A DNA stretch of 64,000 nt from Aradus depressus (GCA_963662175.1 OY759225.1:17471601-17535600); one strand, 5' to 3'. Counted from the first letter of the stretch, positions 21,150 to 33,250 are shown. The notes: generated from the letters alone by a model not told the origin. Made by a program: numbers and translations.

Positions 21150-21735
21150 ATAAATAAAATAAAATAGCTTTATTGTCATTCTTTTAGAATAAAAGCCTCT
21201 CCTTTTGGAGGTTTTGAGTCTACTGCTCTTTCGACAGAAGAAATCAGAAAAGAATTTAACGATTGTTCCTAAGTTAAATTAAATTATTTCTTAAGTAAAA
21301 CTGTTACTTCTTGATTAAAAATAAAATAAAATAAAACAAAATAAAACAAAACAAAAGCAAAAAGTAATAAGTAAAAATGAGGGTTATTTCTTAAATAGTG
21401 CTGTAACACATTTGTTCCATGTTTCTCTGTTGCTGGCCACTGTGCACCATCCATCCCCTATTCTCTCCACTATCTCGTCCCTCCACCGCAGTCCAGGTCT
21501 TCCTTTTCCTCTTCTTCTGTCTCTAGGAATCCACTCCGTGCAGACTTTAGCCCATCGTCGAGGATCCATCCTTGTCACATGCTCGGCCCATCTCCACTTC
21601 ATCAAGTGTGCTTCCTTCTGGAGGCTTCTTAGCCTCATCTTCCGTAGAACCTCGCTGTTACTTATCCTGTCACTTTCCTTTATTCCAAGAATGCTCCTCA
21701 TCATCCTAAATTGGTTTACTTCGACGATGCAGCTT
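21150..21735 (-). mobile_element. 3' end of an RTE-type non-LTR retrotransposon
   Basis: Minus-strand tail of an endonuclease-RT element: coding end 21384-21735 and a 3' UTR down to an ATAAAATAAAATA-type tail near 21150. 5' truncated at about 21735; no TSD found. Confidence 0.7.
21384..21735 (-). pseudogene. C-terminal tail of RTE-like RT protein
   Basis: About 115 residues are open, including VNQFRMMRSILGIKESDR, then LMKWRWAEHVTRMDPRRW, then a GRPGLRWRDEI block and a final W.....R..W. This WRWA-H..RM..RW ... GRP..RW spacing is the hallmark of the region after the RT domain in RTE-like endonuclease-reverse transcriptases common in insects. The RT catalytic motifs are absent, so it is a truncated remnant, though its frame is undamaged to the stop. 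Clade (RTE versus a close relative) is inferred from the motif only. Confidence 0.75.
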
Positions 21736-22109
21736 CACAAAGAAAACATGGGGATAATTACACAACCCCACGAAAAAAAAAAAGGTCATGTCCACTGAAC
21801 TAGACCCCCCTGTCTATATGTTTTCGAGGTCGCTGAATTCGAATTCGACGTCCGTTTCCCCCCATCAGGTCTATGGACACCGTAAACCACCCCCCCCCCC
21901 CCCTTTCTTCCCTTATTTCTAGCGTTTCTCAGCATTGTCTCGGGTGTCCTCTGCTCTTCTTCTTTCTTTATTCGAAAGCGAGACGTGGGGAGGGTAGGGG
22001 GTTAACATCCGATCAGAAACGCACCCCTTGAGGGGGTTAAACCACCCTTTCAGGGGGTGAAACTAGTTTTTTTCTGTTTTCGAAGGATTTCTGTCAGAAT
22101 CACGACGAA
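21736..22109. other. Unassigned with C-run near 21889
   Basis: Contains a ~14-base C-run and purine/pyrimidine-skewed text. Nothing recognised. Confidence 0.35.
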
Positions 22110-22801
22110 GGAGGGCGTGAAAATTTAATTGATTAATTTTTTCTGTGGAAGAACATCCCCGGTGATTCACTGATCCTACAATTCTTGTCCGAGAAATTCT
22201 CAACTAGCGAAGATCTCTGTTGCCGATCATGATATTCTAATCTTAGAGTATATATCAAAAGCACCCCTAGTTCTAATTAAAACGATGCCACCCTCTAGAT
22301 ATTAGCCCCCCCAACCCCTACAAACTCCCTAATCCTCACCACCCCCAACAGTAAGTCTTATCTGTAATCTGTTAATATAATTCCTTGTCCTCCGACCAAA
22401 CTTCCAGTCTAATTGCATTGCAAATTTTCTTCGAGGCTGTCCTCAACTCCAGGGGATACACGATTATTGGACAATGATTGCTTTAACGTAGCTAATAACT
22501 TTACCCTTTATTAGATTTAAGGATTAACGTCCAAGGATGACTTCCACCCACATGAGCTATTTCAAGCTGTAGTGACATGTTGATAAGCCCATTTTGATTG
22601 TTTTCATAGTCTCCTATGGCTAGCCATAAATTATAATCTTCTGGTACATCTGCCTTCAGAGCCACAATTGATATACTCACTGTATAGGATATATGGCGTT
22701 GCTAGGAAAATTTACTTATATATGTCTGAATACATTTTGCAATCGGCGTAATCATGGCGTAACATTTACTGGAGCGGAGGACGATTAAAAAAATATATAT
22801 A
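22110..22801. other. Family A end (22110-22185), then unassigned
   Basis: ttaattgattaattttttctg with ggtgattcactgatcc is a family A terminus. The rest is unassigned. Confidence 0.45.
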
Positions 22802-23544
22802 CAGTAAAATACTTTTATAACGATTCCTGATATAACGATTTTCCGGATATAACGATGTAAAACCCGTATCTAGTTTGGTTTGCTACTTAAAAGTGAAGAA
22901 ATAAATCAGGATATAACGATGTTAGGTACAACGATATTCCGTTAAAAACAATCTAAAACATAAGATATCTAAAACATACATACATAATTGGGTAAAACGG
23001 TATGAGTTTTGAACGGATGAAAAATACGAACATTATAGAAAAGGGTTTTAAACAAGGTTCTTGTTTACTCTTACTTCTTCAATGAGTCATTCCGTTTCCA
23101 AACATTCCATTTCCCCCTTGTCGAATTTTCTTCGAACTCCCTTCTTCCCTTCTAGTGCGTATATTCCTAGTTTCAGATTAGTCTTTCCTTTGCCTCCGTA
23201 GGGATCGTGACTTCGGAACTTCGTAACCATGTAAGCAAAAATGTATACTTAAAAAAAAAAGCAAGCAAACTAAAATAACTGATTGTTTTGTGGAAAGTTA
23301 ATACATATGTAATCATATGTATACATAATTTATGTATACAGTTACAAATGTATGTAAGCAAATTTTATGTAAATTTTAATAAGTAAATAAAAATATGTAA
23401 ACTTTCTCGTTATGAACGTTGTAAAACACATTTTTTTTCGACTAACAAGCCCATACATTTGTATGTAGGTCTAACAGTTTGGTTCCGGATATAACGATGT
23501 ATTTTTCTTAGTCCCTTGAATTTCGTTATAACTGGATTTTACTG
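22802..23544. mobile_element. pogo/Tigger-type MITE, TA target duplication
   Basis: Ends CAGTAAAATACTTTTATAAC and (complement of right end) CAGTAAAATCCAGTTATAAC are inverted repeats, each flanked by TA (22800-22801, 23545-23546). Subterminal atataacgatgt/atataacgatt motifs repeat several times near both ends, as in Tigger-like elements. No transposase frame. Confidence 0.85.
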
Positions 23545-24229
23545 TATATATCTGTGGTCACAGGGAATAAATTGGTAAGTCTAAATTTGTAACTTTTCAG
23601 GGCAGCACTTTTTTACTTTTGCATTAATCGTGTAAATCCAGTTTTTGGAATAAATAAATTATGTTTGCATCATTATTAATCATATACCTTCTAAATCTAT
23701 AGGAGTGAATGAAAATGAATATTGTTAATCCTTTCTTGGATTTTCCCTTAGTTACCTAATCATTCCCCATCACTTACCTAATTATTGACCACACCTATCT
23801 AACTTTTATACACACTTACCTGATTATTAACCATACTTTTTGAAATACTCGTGAATGATGTCTGTCTAAAGTTGATTTAACCGAAAACAGGCTCTTCACT
23901 TGGAATAGTCTGCCGTAGTGAACAAATGGTTAAATGCAGTTATCTTGTGAATAATTCCTCAAAGAAGTAGATTAAGTTGATTTAACCGAGAACATACACA
24001 ATTTTACGAGATACCAAGAAACCCACATCTTTATAATTCCGAAAGTATTAGAGTCCTGAGCTCCCAACTTCTTCCCAGTGCGTAGACGGCTTGTGAGATG
24101 GTGACAGTACGACTTAACAACTTATTCCCTGTGACCATAGATATGTAGAGTGCATGCCGCTTAATGCAATCACGGTTAATGTTATCAACCGCTTATTGTG
24201 ATTATTATTGTGAACGGGCCCAAAAGAAA
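23545..24229. other. Unassigned
   Basis: Contains two near-identical gttgatttaaccga segments (23871, 23970) with aacaggctc/aacatacac after them. No gene recognised. Confidence 0.35.
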
Positions 24230-24580
24230 TTTTAAAAAGTTTATTTTTTGGAGCGCTATAAATCTGATTGTATTAAACCTATCCAAAATCTGAGAATACA
24301 TTAGGATTGGAAATTTTGTAAGAAACATTTTTTGTAATAATCACTTTTTCGATAGGAATGACCATTTTCGCTAAATTCTAGCAAACGTCTAAAAAAATGG
24401 GTTTCAAAACGTCGTTTTTCAGCATGCATCTTGTAAACCGTGTTTTTTTTTATCTTTTTCTTTACATCTTTTATTTAGAAGATCTTAAATATAAGCGGTA
24501 TGTGAAAACTACTTAAGCCCCGAAGTAAAATTGCCTCAATTTTCCTTCTAATCCGATACACGTGCATTTTTCACAAAAAT
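24230..24580 (+). repeat. Dispersed repeat family C
   Basis: Related to 57330-57450 and (inverted) 60540-60830: ggattggaaattttgtaaga, cgataggaatgaccattttcg, aacgtctaaaaa. Noncoding. Confidence 0.65.
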
Positions 24581-24949
24581 TCCTTATCCTGAATTTCTGG
24601 AAGAGGTCATTTATACCTTTTTTTCTCCAACACTCTCCACCCACATCAGTCCATCCACATACTGACAGGAGAGAGGGAAGGATTTAAGTCACTGACCGGA
24701 CTTAACAGATCCGTCACATACAGAGAGGAGGCTTCATTTAAGCCCACATTTCTCGTTCAAGTTAAGGTAGGTTTCTCCTGTCACATAACCTTATCTCTCA
24801 ATTTGGTCACTGTCCACTCACCCCTATATAATTCGCTTCAATAAATTGTCAAGAAAATTAATAAAAAAAATATATATCTGACGGGAAAGGACTTAATAAC
24901 TGTCTAAAGAAATGTTAATCCTTCAAACTTTTTTTGGGGGAAAAATTTA
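24581..24949. other. Unassigned
   Basis: No hallmark seen. Confidence 0.35.
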
Positions 24950-25890
24950 ATTAAAATTATAAAAAATCGATGAATCACCGGCAATATACTTCCCCATCAT
25001 GAATTAATCAACTAAATTTTGGCTTAAATCCAATCGACCCTTTTATTGAATACTAGCAGTAATACCCGGCGTTGCCCGGGGAACTTTGACTTTTCTCTTA
25101 ATATCTCTTGTTCGAATCCTATTCAATTCTTCGACAGTACATCCATAATGTTATAATTTTCAAATATTCATATGGAATAAAGCTTATATAGTCCTTCAAC
25201 GGCGGGCTGCTTTGCAACGGCGGACTCCACAGCTAGTACGTAGTTAGGAACGCTGGCCGTTAATGCGCTAGAACAATTTTTATGCTTAAACCCCCCTTAC
25301 AACCCCCCTCTCGTTCAAAATTTTGGGACGCCACATAGCCTATTTTTTAATTTGGCTTTTAAGAATACCACATGTGAAATTTTATGCTAATCCGACCATC
25401 CGTTAAAGCGCTAGAACAATTTTTATGCTTAAGCCTCCCTTACAACCCCCCCTCCCGTTCAAAATTTTGGGACGCTACATAGCCTATTATTCAATCGGGG
25501 TCAAAAGGATGTTACATGTCAAGTATCATGAAGATCCGTCCAGCGGTTTGAGCGTGATGCTGGAACAAACCCACAAACAAACCCCGTTTCAGCTTTATTA
25601 ATATAGATATTATGGTTTACCGTCGCATCAGTCGTGTCGATAAATTCATTGCATCGAAAAACTGGAGATTGGTCAATTTGGCTGAAAATCAAAATATATC
25701 ATATCTTATAGGATTTTGGATTTACATATATAAATTTTGTATCGATACATTCATTACTTCAGCTGTTGAGGATTTTACGTTCCGGACTTTCTCCTAATCC
25801 CCCCTATACTTAGGACCGATTTGGCTGAGAATCAATAGATGTCTATGGGGTTCTGGATACACATATAACATTATATATACAGACATGAAA
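24950..25890 (-). repeat. Family A copy split by a Helitron
   Basis: 24955-25052 and 25608-25890 carry minus-strand family A blocks (cttccccatcatgaattaat; gataaattcattgcatcg; atctatggggttctggatac). The Helitron 25053-25607 lies between. Confidence 0.65.
25053..25607 (-). mobile_element. Nonautonomous Helitron
   Basis: On the minus strand it starts TCTATATTAATAAAGCTGAA and ends with a CCCGGGCAACGCCGGG hairpin, then TATTACTG and CTAG. It lies between A and T (A-T on the minus strand), the Helitron target. A 143-bp internal segment starting gcgctagaacaatttttatg is duplicated (25265 and 25408). No Rep/helicase frame. Confidence 0.92.
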
Positions 25891-26184
25891 TTTTTTTCTT
25901 ATTTTTTGAATCAGTGACTTCGTATAACTGATATATTTCTTGGTGGTATAGCTGACCTATAAAATTGTTTCTATACAGTAGAATATAGTCATTTCCAATC
26001 TCACGTGATAATTTTTAAAGTAATTTAAGGTCACTCACAAAACATGAAAATAAATATAGATATCAGTTTGAAGGTCGACCTTGATTGTTATGTCAATACG
26101 TTTTGAAGGGCAAATTTAATAAAGGCCATGAAATTATGTCACTTGGGTAAGCAACATTTAGGACCACTGCAGTAGTCCCTAGTT
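25891..26184. other. Unassigned
   Basis: Nothing recognised. Confidence 0.35.
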
Positions 26185-26335
26185 AGTTGGTTATTAAGAA
26201 TCATGGCCGGGCTTTAACTAGGTCATATCGCCTACTACCAATCTGTGGGAGTCCTAAATGTTGGCTATCTACGTTTAGTTAGCTTGGGTAAGGGTCTTTA
26301 ACAGTACCTGACGTACAGACAGGGGACCATCGATT
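26185..26335 (-). repeat. SINE-A fragment, degraded
   Basis: gccgggctttaactaggtca and tcgcctactaccaatc, then tctttaacagtacctgacgt and a truncated end gggaccatcg. Old copy with deletions. Confidence 0.75.
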
Positions 26336-26640
26336 TATTATTTATAAATTTAATATTTATTTTATAAAGTACATTTTACAAGAAACCGTTATGTTTATGA
26401 ATTAATCAATAATCTCTTCAAATGAAAGTTGTAGAAGAAACTGCAAGGAATTTTAAACAAAATACGATTTTTCGAACGCCACCAGGTTTACGAGAAACAT
26501 GCCGAAAATCGTCTCATAATGACGTCCTAAGACCCATTTTTCTAAACTTTTTGTGATTTGTGCAAAAACTCTTAGTCCTATAAAAAAAAAATGTCTTACC
26601 AGAAATGTTCCTTATTAAATTTCAAGGGTCAAAATGTTAT
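26336..26640. repeat. Dispersed repeat family C
   Basis: Shares gtacattttacaaga, gtttatgaattaatcaa and the atgccgaaaatcgtctcata block with 60510-60670. Ends before a G-run at 26641-26668. Confidence 0.7.
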
Positions 26641-26866
26641 GGGGGGGGGGGGGAGGGGGGGGGGGGAGTCTCAACTCAAAAACTCCAATAACTTACGATG
26701 TAATAAATGTATCGTCATGAAATTTTATATTTAAACTTCCGTTAGTCGCGTGTTAGTTTGTGACGAGGGTAGTCGCATGTCACCTGAGTGGTGTTCTTTA
26801 GTTTTTGTATCAAAAACATTTTTAAATATTATATATTGTTATAACTATTATTTTTATTGTATAGAT
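26641..26866. other. G-run, family A scrap and R1 target site
   Basis: 26641-26668 is almost all G. 26670-26735 is a family A scrap. 26852-26866 is the left copy of the target duplication of the next element. Confidence 0.6.
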
Positions 26867-29547
26867 TTTTTTTTTTTTTTTTTTGCATTGGAGGGGGAAA
26901 TGCTGTGACGCACATCCAGGGAAGGTAGCCCTGGATAGTGTGGGATTCGAGCCGATTCACCATACCCACTAAAACCCCCTCCTTGCCGATCCTGATTCCC
27001 TTCCGCGGAACTGACGATCTGTCATTACTTCGCGGAAGGGAGGAAGGGTGGCTGGTAACGCCCCTTCTTCTGTTTTATTACCGCTACTGTTCCTTGTCAG
27101 CCCTCTCCTGAAGGGCCAATCCGCCCATGATGAGCGCTGGAAAATCGCAGCCTTCGTCCCACGACTCCTGGGAGCGCAGCATAGCGTCCACGTAACTGGT
27201 AGCAGTCAGTGGGGCGCCCATGCTGCACTCCAGATTTTTCCTTCCCTCCTCAAATCTGGGGCATTTGAGGAGGACATGCTCCGTCGACTCCGTCTCACCA
27301 AGGCACGCGGGGCAGTCTGGTGTTGTTGCTGCCCCGATTTTGTGGAGGTACCCCCGGAACCCACCGTGTCCCGTGAGTACCTGGGTGAGGTGGTAATTCA
27401 CCTCCCCATGCTTCCTGGTGAGCCAAGGCTCGACTCGAGGAATGAGCCGATGGGTCCACCGTCCCTTTGTGGACTTGTCCCATTCTTCCTGCCACTCCCT
27501 AATTGTCCTGGCCCTCTCTGGCTCTGCTGGACCAGGGCTGGCCCCCGCGTCCTGATAGAAGACCCGGTTTCCCCTGCGGTCGAAGCGCTGCACCACCTCT
27601 TCCACCTGAACCGGGTCTTGTTTTCTTTTGAAGTGTCGCGTACGCTCCCGTGCCAGTAGGTCAATGGGGGGCAGCCCAGCAATTACATAGGCAGCGTCGC
27701 CAGAAACTGTTCGGTAGGCGCATGCGACTCTCAGTGCGCTTCGCCTGTGAGCGGGGGCGATCAGCCTCAGGTATGAGGGAATCCTCGTTGCATCTGCCCA
27801 TGTCGGGGCCCCGTGCAGAAGGATGGATGTGCTGACTCCTGCCAGCAGTCTTCTCCTGCTCTGCCTAGGGCCACCGACGTTGGGCAGAATTCTCGAAATC
27901 GCCGCCGATGTCCTGGCGGCCTTCGCTCCCACGTATCTGAGGTGCTCCCTAAAAGTGAGCCTCTGATCCAGCATTACTCCCAGGTACCTGATTGCCGGTT
28001 GGGTCTCGATGGTATAACCCTGGAAGGTCAGTGACATGTTGGTTCTGGCCTTCCTCCCGGTGAAGAGTACTGCATCCGTCTTGTGGATGGCCAGGGAAAG
28101 GCCCACAGAGCTCATCCAATGGTGTATCCGCTCCATGGCAACCTGGAATTTGCGTTCCAGGTTTTCCAGATCATCAGCCACTATGACGATCCCTACATCG
28201 TCAGCATACGCCACCAAGGTAAGGTCTTCTGGCATTGGCAGGCTCAGCAAGCCATTGTACAGGATGTTCCACAGTGTGGGGCCAAGGACTGACCCTTGTG
28301 GAACTCCTGTAGTGACCTTGAATTCCCTGGTTCCGTCAGTGGTGTCCGCGAACAGCATCCTCTTGCTTAGGTAGTTCCTGATGATCTTCATCAGGTACCT
28401 GGGGATCTTGAAGTCCCGTAAGAGGCTCTCCCAGATCTTGTCCCACCGAGCCGAGTTGAACGCATTGCTGATGTCCAACGTGACCATAAGGCAGTGCTTC
28501 CGGTTCCTTAGCGTCCCGGTTATTCCTGCACACACCAGATTCTTCACCTGTTCCACTGCATCTGTTGTTGACCTCCCTGGTCGAAACCCGTACTGATTGT
28601 CGGTTAGGCCGGCCTCCACATGCTCGCGCAACCTCTCGTGGATGATGCCTTCCAGCACCTTCCCCGCTGTATCAAGGAGGCAGAGGGGTCTGTATGCCGA
28701 GGGATCACCTGGGGGCTTTCCCGGCTTCGGGATCAGGACAAGACGTTGCCTTTTCCATCGACCAGGGAAAACCCCCGCTCTCAAACACTTATCGTACACG
28801 TCAGCGAAGACCATTGGCCTGGCCTTCATTGCTGCTTTCAGGGCTCGGTTTGGGATTCTATCCAGCCCGGGTGCCTTGTTGGCACCGACGTGTCGACAGG
28901 CTCTTTCAATTTCCTCTCTTGTGACAGGGGGGATGTCGTTTGGCCCGCCTTCATCCATCTCTAATGTTGCCACGTCGCTGCAGGGGAAGAGGCATTCCAC
29001 GATGTTCTGGACCTCCCCTGGCTCCATCTTTGGCTGGCTCTTGTGGAGCTTCTTGGTCACGATCTTGTAGGCCCTACCCTATGGGTCTGCGTTCAACTCG
29101 GCACACAGCTCCGTCCAGCAGGTTCTCTTGCTCTTCTGAATCTCCTTGCGCAGGTTTCGCCTGGCCTCGGCGAACTTTTGCCGGAGCACTTCCGCGCTAC
29201 CCCCTTTCCTTTTCCTTGCCCTTTGCTACTGGCGCCTGACGGAGTGGCATTCATTGCGTAGAGCTGCGATGGTATCACTCCACCAATATGCTGGTGGGCC
29301 CCTGATGCAACCCTTGCTGACTCGCATGGTGACGTCGCACGCACGGGAGAGCCAGAGCATGACGGCCTCTACCTGCTCGGCGGCGCTCCTTGCGCCGGCG
29401 CTGTTAGTCTCAGGCGGCCATAGCTCCAGTGCCTGATTGAAGGTGTCCGTCTGGAAGTCCCTAACGTTCCAGTGGGGTGAGCCTAACCCTCTGTCTCCTC
29501 TTCGAGTGAGTCTCTTGACAGGGTACACCTCGAACAGGATCGCCTGA
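26867..29547 (-). mobile_element. 5'-truncated R1-clade non-LTR retrotransposon, 15-bp TSD
   Basis: TTTTATTGTATAGAT is duplicated at 26852-26866 and 29548-29562. A T-run at 26867-26884 is the poly(A) tail on the minus strand, followed inward by a ~200-bp 3' UTR and ORF2. The 5' end is cut within the endonuclease-RT linker. It is much GC-richer than the surroundings, consistent with recent arrival of an element having its own base composition. Confidence 0.95.
27084..29528 (-). pseudogene. ORF2 reverse transcriptase (R1 clade), two nonsense codons
   Basis: One frame runs from 29528 to the stop at 27084 but is broken by TAG at 29226-29228 and 29079-29081. The last 658 codons are open. Numbering from 29060: KAPGLDRIP near 62-70, GFRPGRSTTDA near 158-168, motif A VTLDISNAF near 193-201, motif B TTGVPQGSVLGP near 250-261, catalytic YADD at 285-288, thumb AIRYLGVMLDQRL, then LTGHGGFRGYLHKIG and a terminal zinc knuckle CPACLGETESTEHVLLKC. 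That order, and the HGGF..YL plus CCHC end, is typical of R1/TRAS-type ORF2. Upstream of the RT the PPAYWWSDTIAALR text is the linker after the endonuclease. The endonuclease and ORF1 are lost. RT residues look intact; the copy is dead by truncation and the two stops. Confidence 0.93.
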
Positions 29548-29562
29548 TTTTATTGTATAGAT

Positions 29563-29684
29563 AAAAGGAACAATAAATAGCATATTTCAATAAATCCTTT
29601 ATTTTCAAGTGTTTTTTAAACACAGAATGATTATCACAAGTTTTAAACACAGATAAGTTTAGTTTATCAGTTTCAGTCTTAGTC
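29563..29684. other. Short flank
   Basis: AT-rich flank after the target duplication. Confidence 0.5.
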
Positions 29685-30190
29685 AGGGGCGTAGCCAGGA
29701 TTTTGAACAGGGGGGGGGGGGGGGGGGGTATAGACTCCCGGGGGCACAGCCCGCAGTTTCCGTGGTTAGCGTTGCAGACTTTTTGTTATTAATTTGGGAG
29801 ACTCGGACCTCTAGAAGCTCCCCCTGAGGTAACCACTTACTGTAATACTTAAGTTGACTTTACATGACCAGCAAAAATGCAAAGTGCAGCTGCAGCAAAT
29901 GCACGCTATTGGATGTGAGGATATATATAAATTATAACATAAATGACGATTTTGAGCGAGGAAATGAAATGATCGAATTCATATATATTTAAATAAATGT
30001 AATATGAGTTGTTTTGTACATGTACATTTATGTAACAGCTGATTGCTGATTTAGGGATCAGTCGCAATAATTTGAAGATCCTATAACGGTAACTTGCATG
30101 CAATCCATTTTTAACAAAAAATATTTTTTTAGTTTATTTAATTTTTATCTTGTTTTTTTTTTCTCTGGCCAGGGGGCGCGTCCCTGGTCT
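29685..30190. repeat. hAT-derived nonautonomous element
   Basis: Starts CAGGGGCGTAGCCAGGATTT, then a G-run (29710-29728) and gtatagactcccggggg as at 2081-2160. The right half (29990-30190) matches 8990-9185 and ends gccagggggcgcgtccctgg. No transposase and no clear 8-bp duplication. Confidence 0.65.
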
Positions 30191-30760
30191 AAAGTAATAA
30201 TTATTTACATTAATTGTTCATTAAACTTTTCCAAAAACAAACAATTAGAATTTAGAGAACAAATAAAATGATTAAAAATATACTAAGTGATATAAAATAT
30301 CTAACAAAGAAAAGCTTAAGAACTGAGGTCAGAATCAGTATTTCTTGTAAAACTATAATTTTTATCAACACATTCTTGTCATGTAACTCAAGCAAAAATG
30401 TTTACCACATTTTGTGCAGGGATATTTTGTATTTTTTTCTTTGTTTTTGTTGTTGGCATGGCTCACAAGGTTTTCATTTTCTGCTGTTTTGTAAATCAGT
30501 AGATGATGTAGACACTGCTGGTTTATCTTACTCGATCACTTCTAACATCCTGCAGCGAGATTTTTAACACTATAACACTAATGTCATTATAATAATTAGA
30601 ATAAAAATTGGTTAAAAAATAGTATCTGATTTATTTTTAAGAATTATGTTATTTAGGTGGGTTTGGTTATGTAAATGCTTCTAGGGAGCATCTTGATTCC
30701 CTCTTGTTTATTTTTGATCTAGCTTTTTTAAGAAACTGAAAATCTCGAAATGACAGGTAC
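30191..30760. other. Unassigned AT-rich DNA
   Basis: A 99-codon open frame at 30268 shows no recognisable motif and has AT-biased composition; I do not call it. Confidence 0.35.
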
Positions 30761-30955
30761 TTTTTTCTTTTTGGCCTCATTCATGTACGGTGCATATTAA
30801 CCATGTCAATGTGTTTTCTAGTTATATTTACGACATCCATGGCCCCGGGAGGGTGTTCTATCTACGAAATAAAACTCACTCCCGGACGAGATTCGAACCC
30901 GTAACCATGGTGAGACCATGCGACCAAAGCCTTACGCTCTAGCCCGCACGGCCAT
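30761..30955 (-). repeat. SINE-B (tRNA-derived), near full length
   Basis: On the minus strand: ggccgtgcgggctagagcgt (A-box region), gggttcgaatctc (B box, 30889-30900), a body ttttatttcgtagatagaac, and an end ggccaaaaag. A second copy is at 36376-36566. Confidence 0.85.
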
Positions 30956-30959
30956 CAAA

Positions 30960-31075
30960 AGGTTTTCTTATTATAAATTTATTGAGGAAAATTTAGGTTG
31001 AGCAAAATTATAGGGTAAGGTAACTAGGATACCAGCAAAGAAGACTTATATTATATTCGTATATAGATCGATAGA
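30960..31075. repeat. Short repeat shared with 55045-55160
   Basis: ttttcttattataaatttattg and gaggaaaatttaggttgagc, then aaggtaactaggatac match at both places over about 115 bp. Identity unknown. Confidence 0.7.
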
Positions 31076-31850
31076 TATATAGATCAATAAACTTAGGTAG
31101 TTTGTCACCTTGCACCTGTGAGGTGTTTTCAGGCCTTGGTGACGACAACGGGACACAAGGAAGACGGGGCAAGCGCACTGTTTAGTAGTAGAAGGGGGAA
31201 GTGCATTCCTGGAGGGATTACCTGCATTCTTTTAGCAATACTAAAATATCTGCCCGGTGCACTTCAACATAGACCTCTCAGGACCACACCAGTAACGGAA
31301 GGTTAAATTTAAAACATCAGTAGAGAAGAAGAGATTCAAGAAATGGGCTTCACTCAAAAACTCTAATAACTGGCGATATAATGAATGTATTGACATAAGT
31401 CTGTGGTCACGATAACTTCCGAGTGGATATAACGTCAAGCCATTTTATATGTGGAATCCTCTCTGAGTCATTTAATCGTCATATAATCCGAATTGGCAGT
31501 TAGGTTGAAATGGGATTCCGGTTAACTGGTCCTTAGTTGGAACAGGCAGGCTCCACTGGGCGGACCTCCCCTTATATAATGACAAACATCAATCAGGTTT
31601 GGATTGTCACTTTGCCATTGTTCTCTGTTGACAACCCTTTCTGTCCGTATGGCAGTCTATACGCTCAGTCCAGCCACTACTCACCTCACCATACAGTTGA
31701 AAACTTATAAACTATACAAACTCACTTTTTTTTCTCGCTTAGATGGAAAAATGATACTTTCAGAGACTTATCGAGTCTATTTATGACAATAAATAATGCA
31801 AACTACAATGCGTAACTCTTTATTCACTATTTTTCAATATGCACTTATTA
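31076..31850. other. Unassigned; family A scrap 31345-31440
   Basis: 31345-31440 carries tctaataactggcgatataa and gaatgtattgacataa. The block 31110-31310 has moderate GC and a 62-codon frame without motifs. No gene called. Confidence 0.4.
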
Positions 31851-32116
31851 TATCGGATAAATAGAGGAAATATACCATATAATATATACTTCAGGGGAAC
31901 CTGTACTGGTTCATTAAAAGGACCGACGGTATAGTAAACAATTTTATTATATCGGATAAATAGAGGAAATATACCATATAATATGTACTTCAGGGGAACC
32001 TGTACTGGTTCATTAAAAGGACCGACGGTATAGTAAACAATTTTATTATATCGGATAAATAGAGGAAATATACCGTATATTACATACTTCGGGAGAACCT
32101 GTACTGGTTCATTGTT
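31851..32116. repeat. 99-bp tandem repeat, 2.7 copies
   Basis: tatcggataaatagaggaaa starts at 31851, 31950 and 32049, exactly 99 bp apart. Units are nearly identical and include ggaacctgtactggttcatt and gaccgacggtatagtaaaca. Confidence 0.93.
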
Positions 32117-33004
32117 TTAAAAACAAATTTGCTTTATATAAAAAAATAAATATAATAAATTGTTTAATGTTTATAATTTAATTATTTCAATGTGTGTATT
32201 ATTTTTATACATCACAATGTATGTAATTAAACGCAGATATCCAAATATCTTTTTAATGCTTGGAATATACAATAAATATACATATGTACATATGTACGTA
32301 CATATAATAAATCAATGTTCAGTATGTACATATTTGTCAATTTAATAAATGTTATAAACAAAATACATACGTGTTTTATTCCTTAGCTCACCTAAAGACA
32401 CTTTTTTTTATGCTTTAATTGATATATTTTTTCTCATTAATTGATGATTTCCGCTATCCGGCGTCACGTCGGTCCCGGCAACGCCGGATAAGGGAGAGTC
32501 TACGGTATTGAGTTTTAGCCCAAACGGTCGATTGATTTTGGAGGGAGAGCAAACACTTAACTGATTAATTCGTGCTGGGGAAGTAAATAGTTTTAAAAGG
32601 AGGCATATCCAATGGGGTAATAGCTTGAATTAGGCAAGATATTTTGCAAAATGATTAAGGCAATGGGCTAATTGCAGCGATGTTGATCAATTTGATATGC
32701 AGACAGGGCGTTCAGAGAGACAAGGGGAGACCTGGACAAATTTGATCTAATCGAAAAATAATCTAGAGGGAGAAGGGCGCGTGTGTCTGTTCACACGGAT
32801 CATATCTACAATACGTCACGTGCGACATACTATTACACGCATCAGCTGTCTGAACAGAATACCTCCTTTCATATTTTTGTTCTTCAATGACACATAACCA
32901 ACCATCTCACTCTCTCGCCCTCTTTCGCTAAATATTTTTTTTTTTTTTTGGAAATTGTACAGATATCGTAAAATTGGTAAAATTTTGCCACTGATTGAAT
33001 CATC
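32117..33004. other. Unassigned; Tigger-like end 32449-32507 and family A end 32510-32590
   Basis: ccgctatccggcgtcacgtc ... ccggcaacgccggataaggg ... agagtctacggta resembles a pogo/Tigger terminus and contains the 99-bp repeat's gaccgacg-like word in complement. 32510-32590 is a family A end. The rest is unassigned. Confidence 0.45.
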
Positions 33005-33250
33005 GACAATGTACTTCCCCAGAAAGAATTAATCCTTGTGCTAATGTTCCGTAGTTGACTTACATAAGGGCTCCTAAACCCTCATACTAAATTTCGTGTT
33101 GATAAAATCATTACATCGGCAGTTATTGGGATTTCTTGAATTAAGCGCCCTCCCATGAACTCCCCTTCCGTTTTGCCGATTCCGCCGAAAATTTTGTGGT
33201 GTCGACCTAATGTGGTTTTGACTCCAAATATGATATTTTGTGTCGGCACT
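33005..33250 (-). repeat. Dispersed repeat family A
   Basis: Minus strand: cttccccagaaagaattaat, tagttgacttacat, cattacatcggcagttattg. Noncoding. Confidence 0.75.

Noticed and set aside
26641..26668. G-runs (also 2107, 29710, 36684, 52896) as functional G-quadruplex regulators
   Set aside because: They lie mostly in MITEs or decayed DNA and vary in length; homopolymer slippage is sufficient explanation.
27048..27659. A 203-codon plus-strand frame and several others across 27-29 kb
   Set aside because: They are antisense to the R1-type RT gene and open only because that gene is GC-rich.
31118..31306. 62-codon frame in moderately GC-rich DNA as a host exon
   Set aside because: No domain, no clear splice sites and no start context that can be defended.
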